Of a DNA stretch of 64,000 nt, positions 38,185 through 48,033 are shown piece after piece. Position numbers and translations under genes: made by a program. The stretch is from contig JAMWZY010000001.1 of NCBI GenBank assembly GCA_024281825.1, positions 413,826 to 477,825 of the forward strand, given 5' to 3'. This stretch comes from Nitrosomonas sp. Lineage in GTDB: Bacteria; Pseudomonadota; Gammaproteobacteria; Burkholderiales; Nitrosomonadaceae. Below the pieces are notes generated by a model. The model did no database searches, was not told the DNA's origin, and saw only the letters and a program-made list of their open reading frames with translations. Positions within the stretch are counted from its first letter, which is position 1. Each line of letters begins with the position of its first letter.

Positions 38185-39684
38185 TTACGGATTTTTTGGT
38201 TTTGCCCGCGGTAAGGCAAGTGCGATGATGCATAATAATCCAGCCAATAGCAGCACCGGATAATTACCGCCACGTACGTACGGTGTGGTTCCGGTGAAAC
38301 CTTGCACAGTACTATGCAGCGCTGCGGTGGTGAAAATTTCTATGCTTTGCAGCACTTGTCCGCGCTCATCAATGATTGCGGTAACGCCGGTGTTCGTTGC
38401 ACGAAGCATATATCGCCCGGTTTCCAATGCGCGCATTTGCGAAATTTGTAAATGTTGCTGTGGCCCGATTGAGCGACCAAACCATGCATCATTGCTGACG
38501 TTGACTAGCAGGGTTGCATCTGGGAGTTGCTTGATGATTTCTTCACCAAATACGTCTTCATAGCAGATATTAATGGCAATCCTTTGCCCGGCCAGATACA
38601 TTGGTTTTTGATCGAGACTGCCGCGCGAAAAATCGGACAGAGGAATTTGTAGTATATGGATGATCCATCCAAAAACAGCTTTCAAGGGAATATATTCACC
38701 AAAAGGTACCAGATGATATTTCCGATAGCTTTGCTCAGGCGCAGAACCAAAACTGAACATGGTATTGTAATATTCCCCTTGATTACTTCCATGTTCGGCT
38801 AGGCCAATTAATACATCGCCTTCGTTGTTACGGGCATGCTCGGCTAGCTGTGCTATATATTTTGCAGGTACGACATTGCTAAATAGTGGAATGGAAATTT
38901 CCGGAGTGACGATTAACTGACTTGGGCTTTCTAGAATCAGTTTTTTATAAATCTCCATGGTGTTTTCAATATGATCATCCCGCCATTTTAAGTCCTGCGA
39001 GATATTGCCTTGTAGTAAGCTCACTGTTATTGGCTCTCCGTGCGGTTTGGTCCAATCAATCATTTGCAAAACGAAACCGCCCAACCAAACCAAAACGAGT
39101 AAAGCTCCATAACGCCATGCTTTTAGCCTGCTTTCGATGTAAAGAAAAAGTAACGCAGCGCTCAATACTAATAAAAAGGAAATACCATACATGCCAATAA
39201 TCGGTGCAAACCCTACCAAAGGACTTGAGGGTGCTTGCGAATAACCTACCGCAAGCCATGGAAACCCCGTAAATAAAGTACCACGCAACCACTCAAATAG
39301 CATCCACAGGGCAGCAGCAACACATGACCATAGCAAAGTGGATGAAATATGAAGACGAGCTAGGATGTACAGACTCAATGCCGGAAATAATGACATATAA
39401 GCGCATAGTATCATTAATACAACAATTGCAATGTGCGTTGGCATTGCACCGAAATCATGCAAACTGACATAAAGCCAAGTGACTCCTGCTAAGAATAATC
39501 CCATGCCAAAGCTGAAGCCTAGTAAGCTTGTTTGCCATGTGGATTGGCTGCTTCGGCTGAATTTCAGCAGTAACGCAAGTGTTACAACTGGGATGGGGAA
39601 AAGGTAAAATGGTGCGAAACCCAAAACAGTAACTGCACCCAATATAGCAGCAGCGATTAATTTTATGCGATAAAATTCCGTCAA
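38185..39684 (-). CDS. lnt: Apolipoprotein N-acyltransferase Lnt
   Basis: Adds the third acyl chain to lipoproteins in the inner membrane. The N-terminal 200 residues contain about six TM helices; the periplasmic nitrilase-like domain has the catalytic Glu in IVTPEISIPLF, a Lys in the YRKYHLVPFGEYIP region and the Cys in INICYEDVFGEEI. 499 residues. The start is TTG 39684; no ATG is available before the first helix. First gene of the minus-strand series. Confidence 0.93.
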   Translation of the reverse strand: MTEFYRIKLIAAAILGAVTVLGFAPFYLFPIPVVTLALLLKFSRSSQSTWQTSLLGFSFGMGLFLAGVTWLYVSLHDFGAMPTHIAIVVLMILCAYMSLFPALSLYILARLHISSTLLWSCVAAALWMLFEWLRGTLFTGFPWLAVGYSQAPSSPLVGFAPIIGMYGISFLLVLSAALLFLYIESRLKAWRYGALLVLVWLGGFVLQMIDWTKPHGEPITVSLLQGNISQDLKWRDDHIENTMEIYKKLILESPSQLIVTPEISIPLFSNVVPAKYIAQLAEHARNNEGDVLIGLAEHGSNQGEYYNTMFSFGSAPEQSYRKYHLVPFGEYIPLKAVFGWIIHILQIPLSDFSRGSLDQKPMYLAGQRIAINICYEDVFGEEIIKQLPDATLLVNVSNDAWFGRSIGPQQHLQISQMRALETGRYMLRATNTGVTAIIDERGQVLQSIEIFTTAALHSTVQGFTGTTPYVRGGNYPVLLLAGLLCIIALALPRAKPKNP

Positions 39685-40052
39685 TTAGACCTACTTATCT
39701 ATGTTATTTGCGTTGTTATAATTCAAAAAGGTAATCAACATAAAACCACATTAAGTTCTTCAATTTTTCTATTATTTATATTCTTGAGCTTTTATGACTT
39801 TAATGCGTTATTACCGGTAGAACTCATATGTAATACATGTAATTTTATCGGGTCGTATCCTTGTTCGTTATCAATTTTTATTAAATTGATTTATACATAG
39901 CCTAAATAACAATTTATTCACTTTATTGTCAATATAGAAATAGGATATGCTGATACTTAAATATATTCGTTTATTGGTAATTGATGAATAGATTCTGAAG
40001 CATATGCGATACGCAGGATATTTTTCTAACTTGTACAGTCACTCGATTTCCC
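39685..40052. other. AT-rich divergent intergenic region
   Basis: No coding region is credible. It must hold promoters for lnt (minus) and the TPR lipoprotein gene (plus), but many TATA-like hexamers make a specific choice unsafe. No hairpins or repeats of note. Confidence 0.4.
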
Positions 40053-41813
40053 ATGAAATTTAAAAATTTATTCTTGTTGTTCTTGTTTGGATTACTTTAT
40101 GCCTGTGCTCATACTCCGGCGACTAAAAAGGAGGAAGTAGAAGAAACTAAGGAGGTTGCTGAACAGGAAGAAATTAACCAAAAAAATTTGCCCAATCAAG
40201 AATTGACTGCACACATTTTGTTTGATTTTTTAGTGGGTGAAACTGCATTGCAGCGTGGTAATTTGGATATTGCACTGAACCGCTATCTTAAACTGGCCAA
40301 ATCAACTCGAGACTTACGTCTTGCTAAGCGCGCCAGCGAAATTGCTCTGCATACGGGCGATCCGACAGCAGCTGTACAGGCGACTTCTTTATGGGTTGAG
40401 CTTGATCCTGAATCGATTGATGCTCGTCAGACTATGGCTGCCCTGATGGTTAATTTGGGAAATCTAGATGCTGCTCGCCCACACCTTGAGAAACTGTTGC
40501 AGACAGAAAAAGAAAAAAGTGGCATCGCCAATGCGTTCTTACAACTGAATCAGATATTTGCACGCAACCCGAATAAAATTGCGACTTATCAATTATTGCA
40601 GCAACTTGCATATCCTTACAAAGACTTGCCAGAAGCACATTTCGCGGTTTCTCAAGCCGCATGGCTTGCTAATCAACGCCAAGAAGCTCTTAATGAAATG
40701 GAAGAAGCGTTGAAGCTTCGGCCGGATTGGGAAATTGCCGCGATTCATAAAGGCAGGATATTACAGCGAACCAGTAGTCCAGAAAGTGTCCATCAATTTT
40801 ATCTGGAATACTTATCCAAATATCCCAATGCTAACGAAGTCAGAATTGCTTACGCTCGTACATTGATTACTGATGGTCGTAATGAATTGGCCGATGAGCA
40901 ACTGCAGCTATTGATCAGTAAAAATCCAACCGATCCCGAAATTATGCTGGCGATTGGATTGTTGGCTACTGAAATGGGTGATTTTGATATGACTGAAAAA
41001 AGCCTGAATAAAGCGTTGGAGCTAGGTTATAAAGATCCGGATGCGGTACATTTTCACATGGCGCAGGTATATGAAGAATTGAAGCACAATGATAAAGCCA
41101 TGGAATCTTACCAATTGGTAAAGAGTGGTTCGCGTTATTTACCTGCACAAATTCGTTATGCTGATTTATGGGCATCGAAAGGTAATATTAGTGATGCGCG
41201 TGAATATTTAAAAAATTTACCTGCAACCAGTGATCAGCAGGCTGCCCATTTGATTCTTGCAGAGGCACAAATACTCAGAAGATCAAAATCTTATCAAGAA
41301 ATCTATGAGGTGCTTAGTGACGGTTTGAAAAAATTACCTGATTACCCCGAATTGTTATATGACCGCGCTTTGATAGCGGATAAACTGGGGAAATTTAATG
41401 TTCTTGAAAAAGATTTGCGGAAACTCATACAAATCAAACCAGACAATGCTCATGCTTATAATGCCCTGGGTTATAGTTTTGCTGAGCGGCGTATTCAGTT
41501 GCCGGAAGCATTGAAGCTGATTAAGAGAGCTGTGGAGCTCGCTCCGGATGATCCTTTCATTATGGATAGTTTAGGATGGATTCATTATCGTATGGGTAAT
41601 CTGTCAGAAGGATTGAATTACTTAAATCTGGCATTCGCCGCACGTCCTGATCCGGAAATCGCAGCGCATCTGGGAGAGGTGTTGTGGGTACAGGGTGCAA
41701 AAGAAAATGCTAGAGATATATGGCGCTCGGCATTAGAAAAAGAACCGGACAACGAAGTTTTACTCGAAACGATTGAACGTCTTACGAAAAATAAACGCCT
41801 TATTAATCGTTAA
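40053..41813 (+). CDS. Tetratricopeptide-repeat outer-membrane lipoprotein
   Basis: 586-residue lipoprotein with signal MKFKNLFLLFLFGLLYAC (lipidated Cys at residue 18), an acidic/lysine linker, then TPR arrays along most of the length (for example AYNALGYSFAERRIQLPEAL and AVELAPDDPFIMDSLGWIHY). In betaproteobacteria this protein precedes lolB and ispE; its role is thought to be in envelope assembly, but no reaction is known. Here the minCDE genes stand between it and lolB. Confidence 0.85.
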   Translation: MKFKNLFLLFLFGLLYACAHTPATKKEEVEETKEVAEQEEINQKNLPNQELTAHILFDFLVGETALQRGNLDIALNRYLKLAKSTRDLRLAKRASEIALHTGDPTAAVQATSLWVELDPESIDARQTMAALMVNLGNLDAARPHLEKLLQTEKEKSGIANAFLQLNQIFARNPNKIATYQLLQQLAYPYKDLPEAHFAVSQAAWLANQRQEALNEMEEALKLRPDWEIAAIHKGRILQRTSSPESVHQFYLEYLSKYPNANEVRIAYARTLITDGRNELADEQLQLLISKNPTDPEIMLAIGLLATEMGDFDMTEKSLNKALELGYKDPDAVHFHMAQVYEELKHNDKAMESYQLVKSGSRYLPAQIRYADLWASKGNISDAREYLKNLPATSDQQAAHLILAEAQILRRSKSYQEIYEVLSDGLKKLPDYPELLYDRALIADKLGKFNVLEKDLRKLIQIKPDNAHAYNALGYSFAERRIQLPEALKLIKRAVELAPDDPFIMDSLGWIHYRMGNLSEGLNYLNLAFAARPDPEIAAHLGEVLWVQGAKENARDIWRSALEKEPDNEVLLETIERLTKNKRLINR

Positions 41814-42030
41814 TCAAAATAGCTTCTTCTGCGAATTAATGAGTTTGGAATATTCTGTGTTGCTGATACATCTAGAAGAATTTTCCAACGGAGGTTTCTA
41901 GCAAAAAAGTTATTGCCCCACCATTTGGTGTTTGCGCAATAATGATGCGCCCATTATAAAATTGGTATAGCATCGCTCATATTCCATATAATCGATTTGA
42001 GTCGCTTGAAATAATTCTTTATCTTTTAAC

Positions 42031-42798
42031 ATGCCCAATAACTTGCCAGTTCTTGAATTCAAAAGTAGTACGTTCTTTGCGCCCATTTTGATTTTATTCA
42101 ATAATGATATTGTCGGTATTGAAGAAGCTCTCGAGAAAAAAGTTAAATTGGCACCTGAGTTTTTCAAAGATTCGCCGCTGATTATCGATTTAAGCGAAAT
42201 AAATAAACACAGTAAAGAAATTGATTTTGTTCAAATCACGCAATTATTACGCCGTGTGGGCTTTTTCCCAGTTGGAATTCGGGGTGGAAATGAACAGCAA
42301 AATCAACAAGCCAGAGAACTTTTTATTCCCATCGATACTGTCAGAGAATTGACCAATCTGATTATCACCGATGAAAAAAATAAACCAGAGGTTGCGCAAA
42401 AAAGTGATTCTCAAGCTATGCCCGCAACTAAGCAAGAAGCAATACATGCTATTCCGCCAAGACCCGTGTATGTGGCAGCAACCTTGATTACTCAACCCGT
42501 ACGGTCTGGTCAGCGTATTTATGCATCCGGTGATTTGGTGGTCATGTCTCAAGTGAGTGCCGGAGCGGAAATTATGGCTGAGGGAAATATTCATGTTTAT
42601 AATACCTTAAGAGGGCGTGCATTAGCGGGGGTGCATGGCAACACCGCTGCTAGGATTTTTTGTTTCGACATGCAAGCAGAGCTCATTTCTATCGCCGGAG
42701 ATTACAAAACCAGCGAGGATTTAAATAAGCAAACTTATCGGAATCCAGTACAGATTTATTTACAAAATCATGCTTTGATCATTACAGAGATCGTTTAA
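42031..42798 (+). CDS. minC: Septum site-determining protein MinC
   Basis: FtsZ inhibitor placed at cell poles by MinD. 255 residues: N-terminal FtsZ-binding domain (about 1-110), a linker of about 40 residues rich in Ala/Pro/Gln, and the C-terminal beta-helix domain (QPVRSGQRIYASGDLVVMSQ to the RIFCFDMQAELISIAG motif). It precedes minD by 26 bases. Complete. Confidence 0.95.
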   Translation: MPNNLPVLEFKSSTFFAPILILFNNDIVGIEEALEKKVKLAPEFFKDSPLIIDLSEINKHSKEIDFVQITQLLRRVGFFPVGIRGGNEQQNQQARELFIPIDTVRELTNLIITDEKNKPEVAQKSDSQAMPATKQEAIHAIPPRPVYVAATLITQPVRSGQRIYASGDLVVMSQVSAGAEIMAEGNIHVYNTLRGRALAGVHGNTAARIFCFDMQAELISIAGDYKTSEDLNKQTYRNPVQIYLQNHALIITEIV

Positions 42799-42824
42799 GA
42801 CTTTATCTAGCAAAGGAGACTCAA

Positions 42825-43637
42825 TTGGCAAGAATTATCGTTGTGACATCAGGCAAAGGTGGCGTCGGAAAAACGACAACCAGTGCAGCAATCGCTATGG
42901 GGTTAGCAAAAAAAGGTCACAAAACCGCTGTAATCGATTTTGATGTGGGTCTACGTAACCTGGATTTGATTTTAGGGTGTGAACGTCGCGTAGTTTATGA
43001 TTTCATTAATGTAATCAATGGTGAAGCTAGCTTGAATCAAGCGTTGATACGGGATAAGAACTGTAACCTGCTATATATTCTTCCTGCCTCTCAAACACGT
43101 GATAAAGAAGCATTGACGCAAGAAGGGGTAGGCAAAGTGCTGGATGAATTATCCAAGGATTTTGAATACATTGTTTGTGATTCTCCCGCAGGTATTGAAA
43201 AAGGTGCCAACTTGGCCTTATATTTTGCAGACGATGCCTTTGTCGTGACAAACCCGGAAATTTCTTCGGTACGAGACTCCGACCGTATGCTCGGTATTTT
43301 ATCCAGTAAATCCAGACGTGCTGAACGAGGTGAAGAGCCGATCAAGGAATACTTGTTATTGACACGTTATGATCCTGACCGTGTTAAAAATGGCGAAATG
43401 TTGAGCTTAGATGATGTGCAGGAAATATTGTCGTTGCAATTGTTGGGAATTATTCCTGAGTCGAAATCTGTTTTGACCGCCTCTAACGCTGGAGTACCGG
43501 TTATTTTAGATGAAAAAAGTGAGGCAGGCCAAGCTTATGCAGATATTGTGTCCCGGTACTTAGGGGAAGATCGTCCGCATCGGTTTATTGAATCAAAAAA
43601 AGGCTTTTTCAGCAAGTTGTTTGGAGGTAAAAAATGA
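42825..43637 (+). CDS. minD: Septum site-determining ATPase MinD
   Basis: Membrane-binding ATPase that oscillates with MinE. Deviant Walker A SGKGGVGKTTTSAAIAMGLA is near residues 9-28, IDFDVGLRNLDLILG follows, and the C-terminal amphipathic membrane-targeting helix is KGFFSKLFGGKK. 270 residues. TTG 42825 is the start, supported by AAAGGAG 6 bases upstream and by the start of homology. The stop overlaps minE by 4 bases (ATGA). Confidence 0.97.
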   Translation: MARIIVVTSGKGGVGKTTTSAAIAMGLAKKGHKTAVIDFDVGLRNLDLILGCERRVVYDFINVINGEASLNQALIRDKNCNLLYILPASQTRDKEALTQEGVGKVLDELSKDFEYIVCDSPAGIEKGANLALYFADDAFVVTNPEISSVRDSDRMLGILSSKSRRAERGEEPIKEYLLLTRYDPDRVKNGEMLSLDDVQEILSLQLLGIIPESKSVLTASNAGVPVILDEKSEAGQAYADIVSRYLGEDRPHRFIESKKGFFSKLFGGKK

Positions 43638-43921
43638 GCTTACTGGATTACTTTCGACTATCTAAACCTAAAACAGCGCCACTTGCTAAGGAGCGGCTGC
43701 AAATTCTTGTGGCACATGAACGTAGCTATCGCAATCAGCCTTCCTATTTGCCACAATTACAACAAGAGTTGTTGGAAGTTATTCGCAAATATGTCAATGT
43801 GGAACAGAATGCCATCTCTGTAAATTTCGAGCAGGACGAAAATCAAGAAACATTAGAAGTCAATATCGTACTGCCTGAGCGACATTCTCCAACGGATAAA
43901 GGCGTGACAGTTAATGAATAG
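43634..43921 (+). CDS. minE: Cell division topological specificity factor MinE
   Basis: Stimulates MinD ATPase and confines Min activity to the poles. 95 residues: membrane-targeting/anti-MinCD segment (MSLLDYFRLSKPKTAPLAKE), contact helix AKERLQILVAHERS, and C-terminal dimer domain (EVIRKYVNV...VNIVLPE). Overlaps minD. Last gene of minCDE. Confidence 0.96.
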   Translation: MSLLDYFRLSKPKTAPLAKERLQILVAHERSYRNQPSYLPQLQQELLEVIRKYVNVEQNAISVNFEQDENQETLEVNIVLPERHSPTDKGVTVNE

Positions 43922-43971
43922 TTTTTCGTGGCTATGATTGTGTTGTGCATGGTGTACTGAATTTAGCGAAA

Positions 43972-44583
43972 ATGCACTATCGAATCCTAATATATTTTTT
44001 TGTGATAGTTTTGACTGGATGCGCTACTACACCGCAGCAATCGACGGTTATTAAGCCAGTAAAAACAGTTATTATTGAAGCCATTGCAAAAGAGCAAGCG
44101 ATTGATACAGATCGCTTTAATATCTTGGGAAGGATAGCTGTTCAGGATCGAAGCCAAAGTTCGTCCGGTAGTTTTCGTTGGAAGCATTGGCTTGCAAATG
44201 ATGAAATTATTTTATTTACACCTCTAGGCCAAGTAGTCGCTGAGATTTCTCGAAACCCGCAAGGTGTACGTTTGATTACCTCCAAATTGGAGGCTTTTTA
44301 TGCTGAAGATGTGGAAGGCTTGACGCAAGAGGTTTTAGGGTGGCGTTTGCCGCTAAGTAATTTGCAATATTGGATCCAAGGTACTCATTCTCCACTTACC
44401 CGAGCAGAAAAAGATTTTAACGAGAAAGATCAGGTCATTACAATTCGTCAGGATGGTTGGGAAATCCACTACAGCGGTTATATGGCCACACAAGCAAATC
44501 AACCTAATCTTCCTAGGCGATTGGATCTAACCTATGATTCCTTGCGTATTAAATTGATTGTTGACGAGTGGAAGGCAGAGTAA
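43972..44583 (+). CDS. lolB: Outer-membrane lipoprotein insertion factor LolB
   Basis: Outer-membrane receptor that accepts lipoproteins from LolA. ATG 43972 gives the signal MHYRILIYFFVIVLTGC with Cys at residue 17; a GTG at 43945 would lengthen it unusually. 203 residues, near the usual 207. Mid-protein GRIAVQDRSQSSSGSFRWKH and the exposed hydrophobic loop around GWRLPLSNLQYWIQG fit the family. Followed by ispE. Confidence 0.9.
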   Translation: MHYRILIYFFVIVLTGCATTPQQSTVIKPVKTVIIEAIAKEQAIDTDRFNILGRIAVQDRSQSSSGSFRWKHWLANDEIILFTPLGQVVAEISRNPQGVRLITSKLEAFYAEDVEGLTQEVLGWRLPLSNLQYWIQGTHSPLTRAEKDFNEKDQVITIRQDGWEIHYSGYMATQANQPNLPRRLDLTYDSLRIKLIVDEWKAE

Positions 44584-44614
44584 AAGGTTTCCGAAGTTTA
44601 TTTTTGTTTAATAC

Positions 44615-45454
44615 ATGCATACGTTTCCCGCACCAGCAAAACTGAATCTGTTTCTCCATGTCGTTGGACGCAGAAGTGATGGTTATCATCTTTTGCAAAC
44701 AGTTTTCCGATTTCTTGATTTTTCTGATGAAATTACTTTCAAAGTACGTGATGATGGCATCATCAAACTGCATAATCCGTTAATCGGCGTACCTGAAGAA
44801 AAAGATTTATGTGTCCGCGCAGCCAAGCTTTTGCAGAAAATCACTGGAAGCAATCAGGGGATAGATATCTATCTGGAAAAGAAAATTCCAATGGGAGGGG
44901 GATTAGGAGGGGGCAGCTCAGATGCTGCAACAACGCTCTTAGCACTTAATCAATTATGGTCATTGCACCTTAGCCAAAAACAATTACTTGAATTGGGATT
45001 GCAGTTGGGTGCTGATGTTCCAATTTTTATTTTTGGACAAAATGCTTTTGCCGAAGGTGTGGGCGAGGAATTGACCGCGCTTACCTTATCACCCGCTTGG
45101 TATTTAGTGCTTATTCCATCTGTGCAGATTTCTACAGCAGAAATTTTTGCAAGCAAGGAATTGACACGTAACACGATACCTATCAAAATACCGCCCTTTT
45201 CTGTCTATCAAGGGCGTAATGATCTGGAGTCTGTTGTTTGTCAGAATTACCCTGAAGTAGCGAGATGTTTACAGTGGCTAAAGCAACTAGAAAATACTAC
45301 AATAGCAGCTATGAGTGGTTCAGGTTCTTGTGTTTTTGCGGAATTTTCAACGCTAACGGCTGCACAAAAAGCTTTTGAACAAATTCCTGAAGATATGGCA
45401 GGATTTTTAGCAAAAGGGTTAGAGTGTCATCCCATGTATAATGCAATGGGGTAA
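44615..45454 (+). CDS. ispE: 4-diphosphocytidyl-2-C-methyl-D-erythritol kinase IspE
   Basis: GHMP kinase of the MEP isoprenoid pathway. The N-terminal PAPAKLNLFLHVVGRR motif and the ATP-binding PMGGGLGGGSSDAATTLLALN (near residues 90-110) are clear, with the late AMSGSGSCVFAEF motif. 279 residues. The tRNA-Gln gene begins 4 bases after the stop, so processing of a joint transcript is possible. Confidence 0.96.
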   Translation: MHTFPAPAKLNLFLHVVGRRSDGYHLLQTVFRFLDFSDEITFKVRDDGIIKLHNPLIGVPEEKDLCVRAAKLLQKITGSNQGIDIYLEKKIPMGGGLGGGSSDAATTLLALNQLWSLHLSQKQLLELGLQLGADVPIFIFGQNAFAEGVGEELTALTLSPAWYLVLIPSVQISTAEIFASKELTRNTIPIKIPPFSVYQGRNDLESVVCQNYPEVARCLQWLKQLENTTIAAMSGSGSCVFAEFSTLTAAQKAFEQIPEDMAGFLAKGLECHPMYNAMG

Positions 45455-45458
45455 AATT

Positions 45459-45533
45459 TGGGGAGTCGCCAAGCGGTAAGGCACCGGATTTTGATTCCGG
45501 CATTCGTAGGTTCGATCCCTACCTCCCCAGCCA
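45459..45533 (+). tRNA. tRNA-Gln (anticodon UUG)
   Basis: Acceptor TGGGGAG pairs with CTCCCCA, anticodon stem CCGGA/TCCGG encloses TTTTGAT with anticodon TTG, and the T arm has GGTTCGATCC. CCA is encoded (45531-45533). Located in the conserved ispE/tRNA-Gln/prs order. Confidence 0.96.
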
Positions 45534-45683
45534 ACTTCATTGTTCTAAACCGTAGATAAATTTACCCTTTTTAAATTAAAAAATGAGTGGTTTTGAAAGG
45601 TAATTTCAAGCGCTCTGAATGAATTTATACAAAAATGAAATTAACGCCGCGTTAAATGGGCTTCCTCAAAGAAAATTGATGTT

Positions 45684-46634
45684 ATGTCTTACGATAGCTT
45701 AATGGTTTTTACCGGCACAGCGCATCCAAGGTTAGCCCAGGATGTCGTCAAACATCTCAATATCCATCTCGGACGGGCCAATGTTGGGCGTTTTAGTGAT
45801 GGCGAAGTGATGGTCGAAATCCTTGAAAACGTTCGAGGGAAAGATGTTTTTGTATTGCAGTCTACCTGTGCTCCGACCAATGATAGCTTAATGGAAATAT
45901 TGGTTATGGTGGATGCGCTTAGACGTGCATCGGCAGGGCGAATAACCGCCGCAATACCTTATTTTGGTTATGCTCGCCAAGACAGAAGGCCGCGCTCGGT
46001 TCGAGTTCCGATTACTGCCAAAGTGGTTGCTAATATGCTGACTACGGTACGCATCGATCGGTTGTTAACAATGGATCTGCATTCCGACCAAATCCAAGGT
46101 TTTTTTGATATTCCTGTTGATAATATCTATGGCATGCCTATTCTACTGGGCGATGTCTGGAAACATAATTACCAGAATCTAGTGGTCGTATCACCTGACG
46201 TGGGCGGTGTGGTTCGTGCCCGGCATATGGCGAAACGCTTAGAGTGCGATCTGGCGATTATTGATAAAAGACGCCCAAAACCAAACGAAGCCAAAGTAAT
46301 GAATATCATTGGTGAGGTTAAAGATCGGACGTGCGTTATTATTGATGACTTGGTTGATACCGCCAATACGCTATGTGAAGCAGCCTTGGCTTTAAAACAG
46401 TATGGTGCGAAATCAGTGTTGGCTTACTCGACACACGCTGTATTATCAGGAAGCGCAGTACAGCGTATTGAAAACTCGGTGCTGGATAAATTGGTTGTAA
46501 CGGATACCATTCCACTGCGTGAGGATGCACTTGCTTGTGATCGCATTTGTCAACTGAGTATTGCCAATTTACTGGCGGAAACGATGTTACGCATTAGCAA
46601 CGAGAGCTCATTGAGTTCGTTATTTATGGAATAA
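45684..46634 (+). CDS. prs: Ribose-phosphate pyrophosphokinase
   Basis: Makes PRPP for nucleotide, His and Trp synthesis. PRPP-synthase features: [20 protein letters not shown] (ATP site), [17 protein letters not shown], and the PRPP loop [19 protein letters not shown]. 316 residues, full length. Between tRNA-Gln and rplY as in most betaproteobacteria. No unusual elements in the 150-base leader. Confidence 0.97.
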   Translation: MSYDSLMVFTGTAHPRLAQDVVKHLNIHLGRANVGRFSDGEVMVEILENVRGKDVFVLQSTCAPTNDSLMEILVMVDALRRASAGRITAAIPYFGYARQDRRPRSVRVPITAKVVANMLTTVRIDRLLTMDLHSDQIQGFFDIPVDNIYGMPILLGDVWKHNYQNLVVVSPDVGGVVRARHMAKRLECDLAIIDKRRPKPNEAKVMNIIGEVKDRTCVIIDDLVDTANTLCEAALALKQYGAKSVLAYSTHAVLSGSAVQRIENSVLDKLVVTDTIPLREDALACDRICQLSIANLLAETMLRISNESSLSSLFME

Positions 46635-46706
46635 AAAAGATTTGCATGTTTTTTAACCGGACTTGCTTTGGTCGCGAACAAGTCATTTATTTAGGAGTGG
46701 AACATT

Positions 46707-47327
46707 ATGAAAATAGAAGTTAGTGCTGAAAAGCGCTTATTGCAGGGAAAAGGTGCGAGCCGCCGCCTGCGTAGATCCGGCAAAGTACCTGCAGTTGTGT
46801 ATGGTGGGGATCAAGCGGCAGAATCAATAGAGATGGATCATAATGATTTATTCTATAAATTAAAAATGGAAGCGTTTCATGCATCAATTTTATCCTTGAA
46901 TATTTCTGGGAAATCGGAGCAAGTATTACTGCGCGATACGCAATGGCATCCATTCAAACAGCAAATATTACATATTGATTTTCAACGCGTTGATAAAAAT
47001 AAGAAAATACATATGAAAGTGCCATTGCACTTTGTCAATGCTGAAATCTCTCCAGGGGTAAAAGTTTCTGGTGGTATCGTTTCACATATTTTGACGGAAG
47101 TAGATATCAGTTGTTTGCCGAAAGATTTACCCGAGTATATTTCGGTTGATTTGGCCGAGATGACAGCCGGACATTCTTTGCATCTAAGTGATCTGGTATT
47201 GCCGAAAGGCATTGAGATTGTTGCCCTGACAAAAGGAGATAATTCTCCCGTGGCTACCATCGTGATTCCGCGGTCGGTACTTTCTGAAGAAGATGCTGCT
47301 GCTGCAGTTGAGAAGAAAGCTGAATAA
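46707..47327 (+). CDS. rplY: 50S ribosomal protein L25/general stress protein Ctc
   Basis: 5S rRNA-binding ribosomal protein, long (Ctc/TL5) form. N-terminal L25 domain ([21 protein letters not shown]) is followed by the C-terminal beta domain ([20 protein letters not shown]...). 206 residues. AGGAG lies 9 bases before the ATG. A strong terminator follows. Confidence 0.95.
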   Translation: MKIEVSAEKRLLQGKGASRRLRRSGKVPAVVYGGDQAAESIEMDHNDLFYKLKMEAFHASILSLNISGKSEQVLLRDTQWHPFKQQILHIDFQRVDKNKKIHMKVPLHFVNAEISPGVKVSGGIVSHILTEVDISCLPKDLPEYISVDLAEMTAGHSLHLSDLVLPKGIEIVALTKGDNSPVATIVIPRSVLSEEDAAAAVEKKAE

Positions 47328-47358
47328 ATACATCACAACCTTGGTCTTATTGAGAGAG

Positions 47359-47396
47359 CTGCCGCCATTTGAACGAATGCCGGCAGTTTTTGTTTT
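47359..47396 (+). terminator. Rho-independent terminator after rplY
   Basis: CTGCCG (47359-47364) and CGGCAG (47381-47386), extended inward by CATT/AATG, are followed by TTTTTGTTTT. It separates prs-rplY from pth. Confidence 0.85.
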
Positions 47397-47430
47397 GATT
47401 GCATAGAATACTTCGTGTGTACTGTCTTGT

Positions 47431-48000
47431 ATGAAACTGATTGTTGGTTTGGGTAATCCTGGTAAAGAATATGCCGGAACGCGCCATAACGCTGGGTTTT
47501 ATTGGATTGATCGACTGGCAGAAACACTTGGAATAACGCTAAAGCCAGAAGCCCGATTTCATGGAATAGGTGTACGCATTCAACAAAATAATCAAGAATG
47601 CTGGTTGCTACAGCCGCAAACTTATATGAATGCGAGTGGCCGGGCCGTGACCGCATTGAGTCAATTTTACAAAATTCATCCAGATGAAATAATGGTCGTT
47701 CACGATGAGTTAGATTTGCTTCCCGGTGAGACCAAGTTAAAAAAAGGTGGTGGTCTGGGTGGTCATAATGGCCTCAAAGATATTGCTGCAAAACTGGGGA
47801 CGCAAGATTTCTGGCGTTTACGCATTGGTATTGGTCATCCTGGAGAACGTAGCGCAGTGGTCGGTTATGTGCTTCATCCACCAAGAAAAGAAGAAGCGCA
47901 ATTAATCGAGCAAGCAGTCGAAAAAAGCTTGGAAACTTGGCCATTGATTGTGCAAAGTGACTGTCAAGCTGCCATGCTAAAGCTACATACTAAAACATAA
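47431..48000 (+). CDS. pth: Peptidyl-tRNA hydrolase
   Basis: Frees tRNA from stalled peptidyl-tRNA. Conserved motifs: VGLGNPGKEYAGTRHNAGF with the catalytic His in TRHN, the PQTYMNASGRAV segment, VVHDELDLLPGE and GGGLGGHNGLKDI. 189 residues, complete. Followed at 33 bases by ychF. Confidence 0.96.
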   Translation: MKLIVGLGNPGKEYAGTRHNAGFYWIDRLAETLGITLKPEARFHGIGVRIQQNNQECWLLQPQTYMNASGRAVTALSQFYKIHPDEIMVVHDELDLLPGETKLKKGGGLGGHNGLKDIAAKLGTQDFWRLRIGIGHPGERSAVVGYVLHPPRKEEAQLIEQAVEKSLETWPLIVQSDCQAAMLKLHTKT

Positions 48001-48033
48001 AAATTCCAAAACATACACCGGGACATAAATATC

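Noticed and set aside
41910-42167. Minus-strand reading over the start of minC
   Set aside because: It overlaps the well-supported minC start and looks like its antisense shadow.
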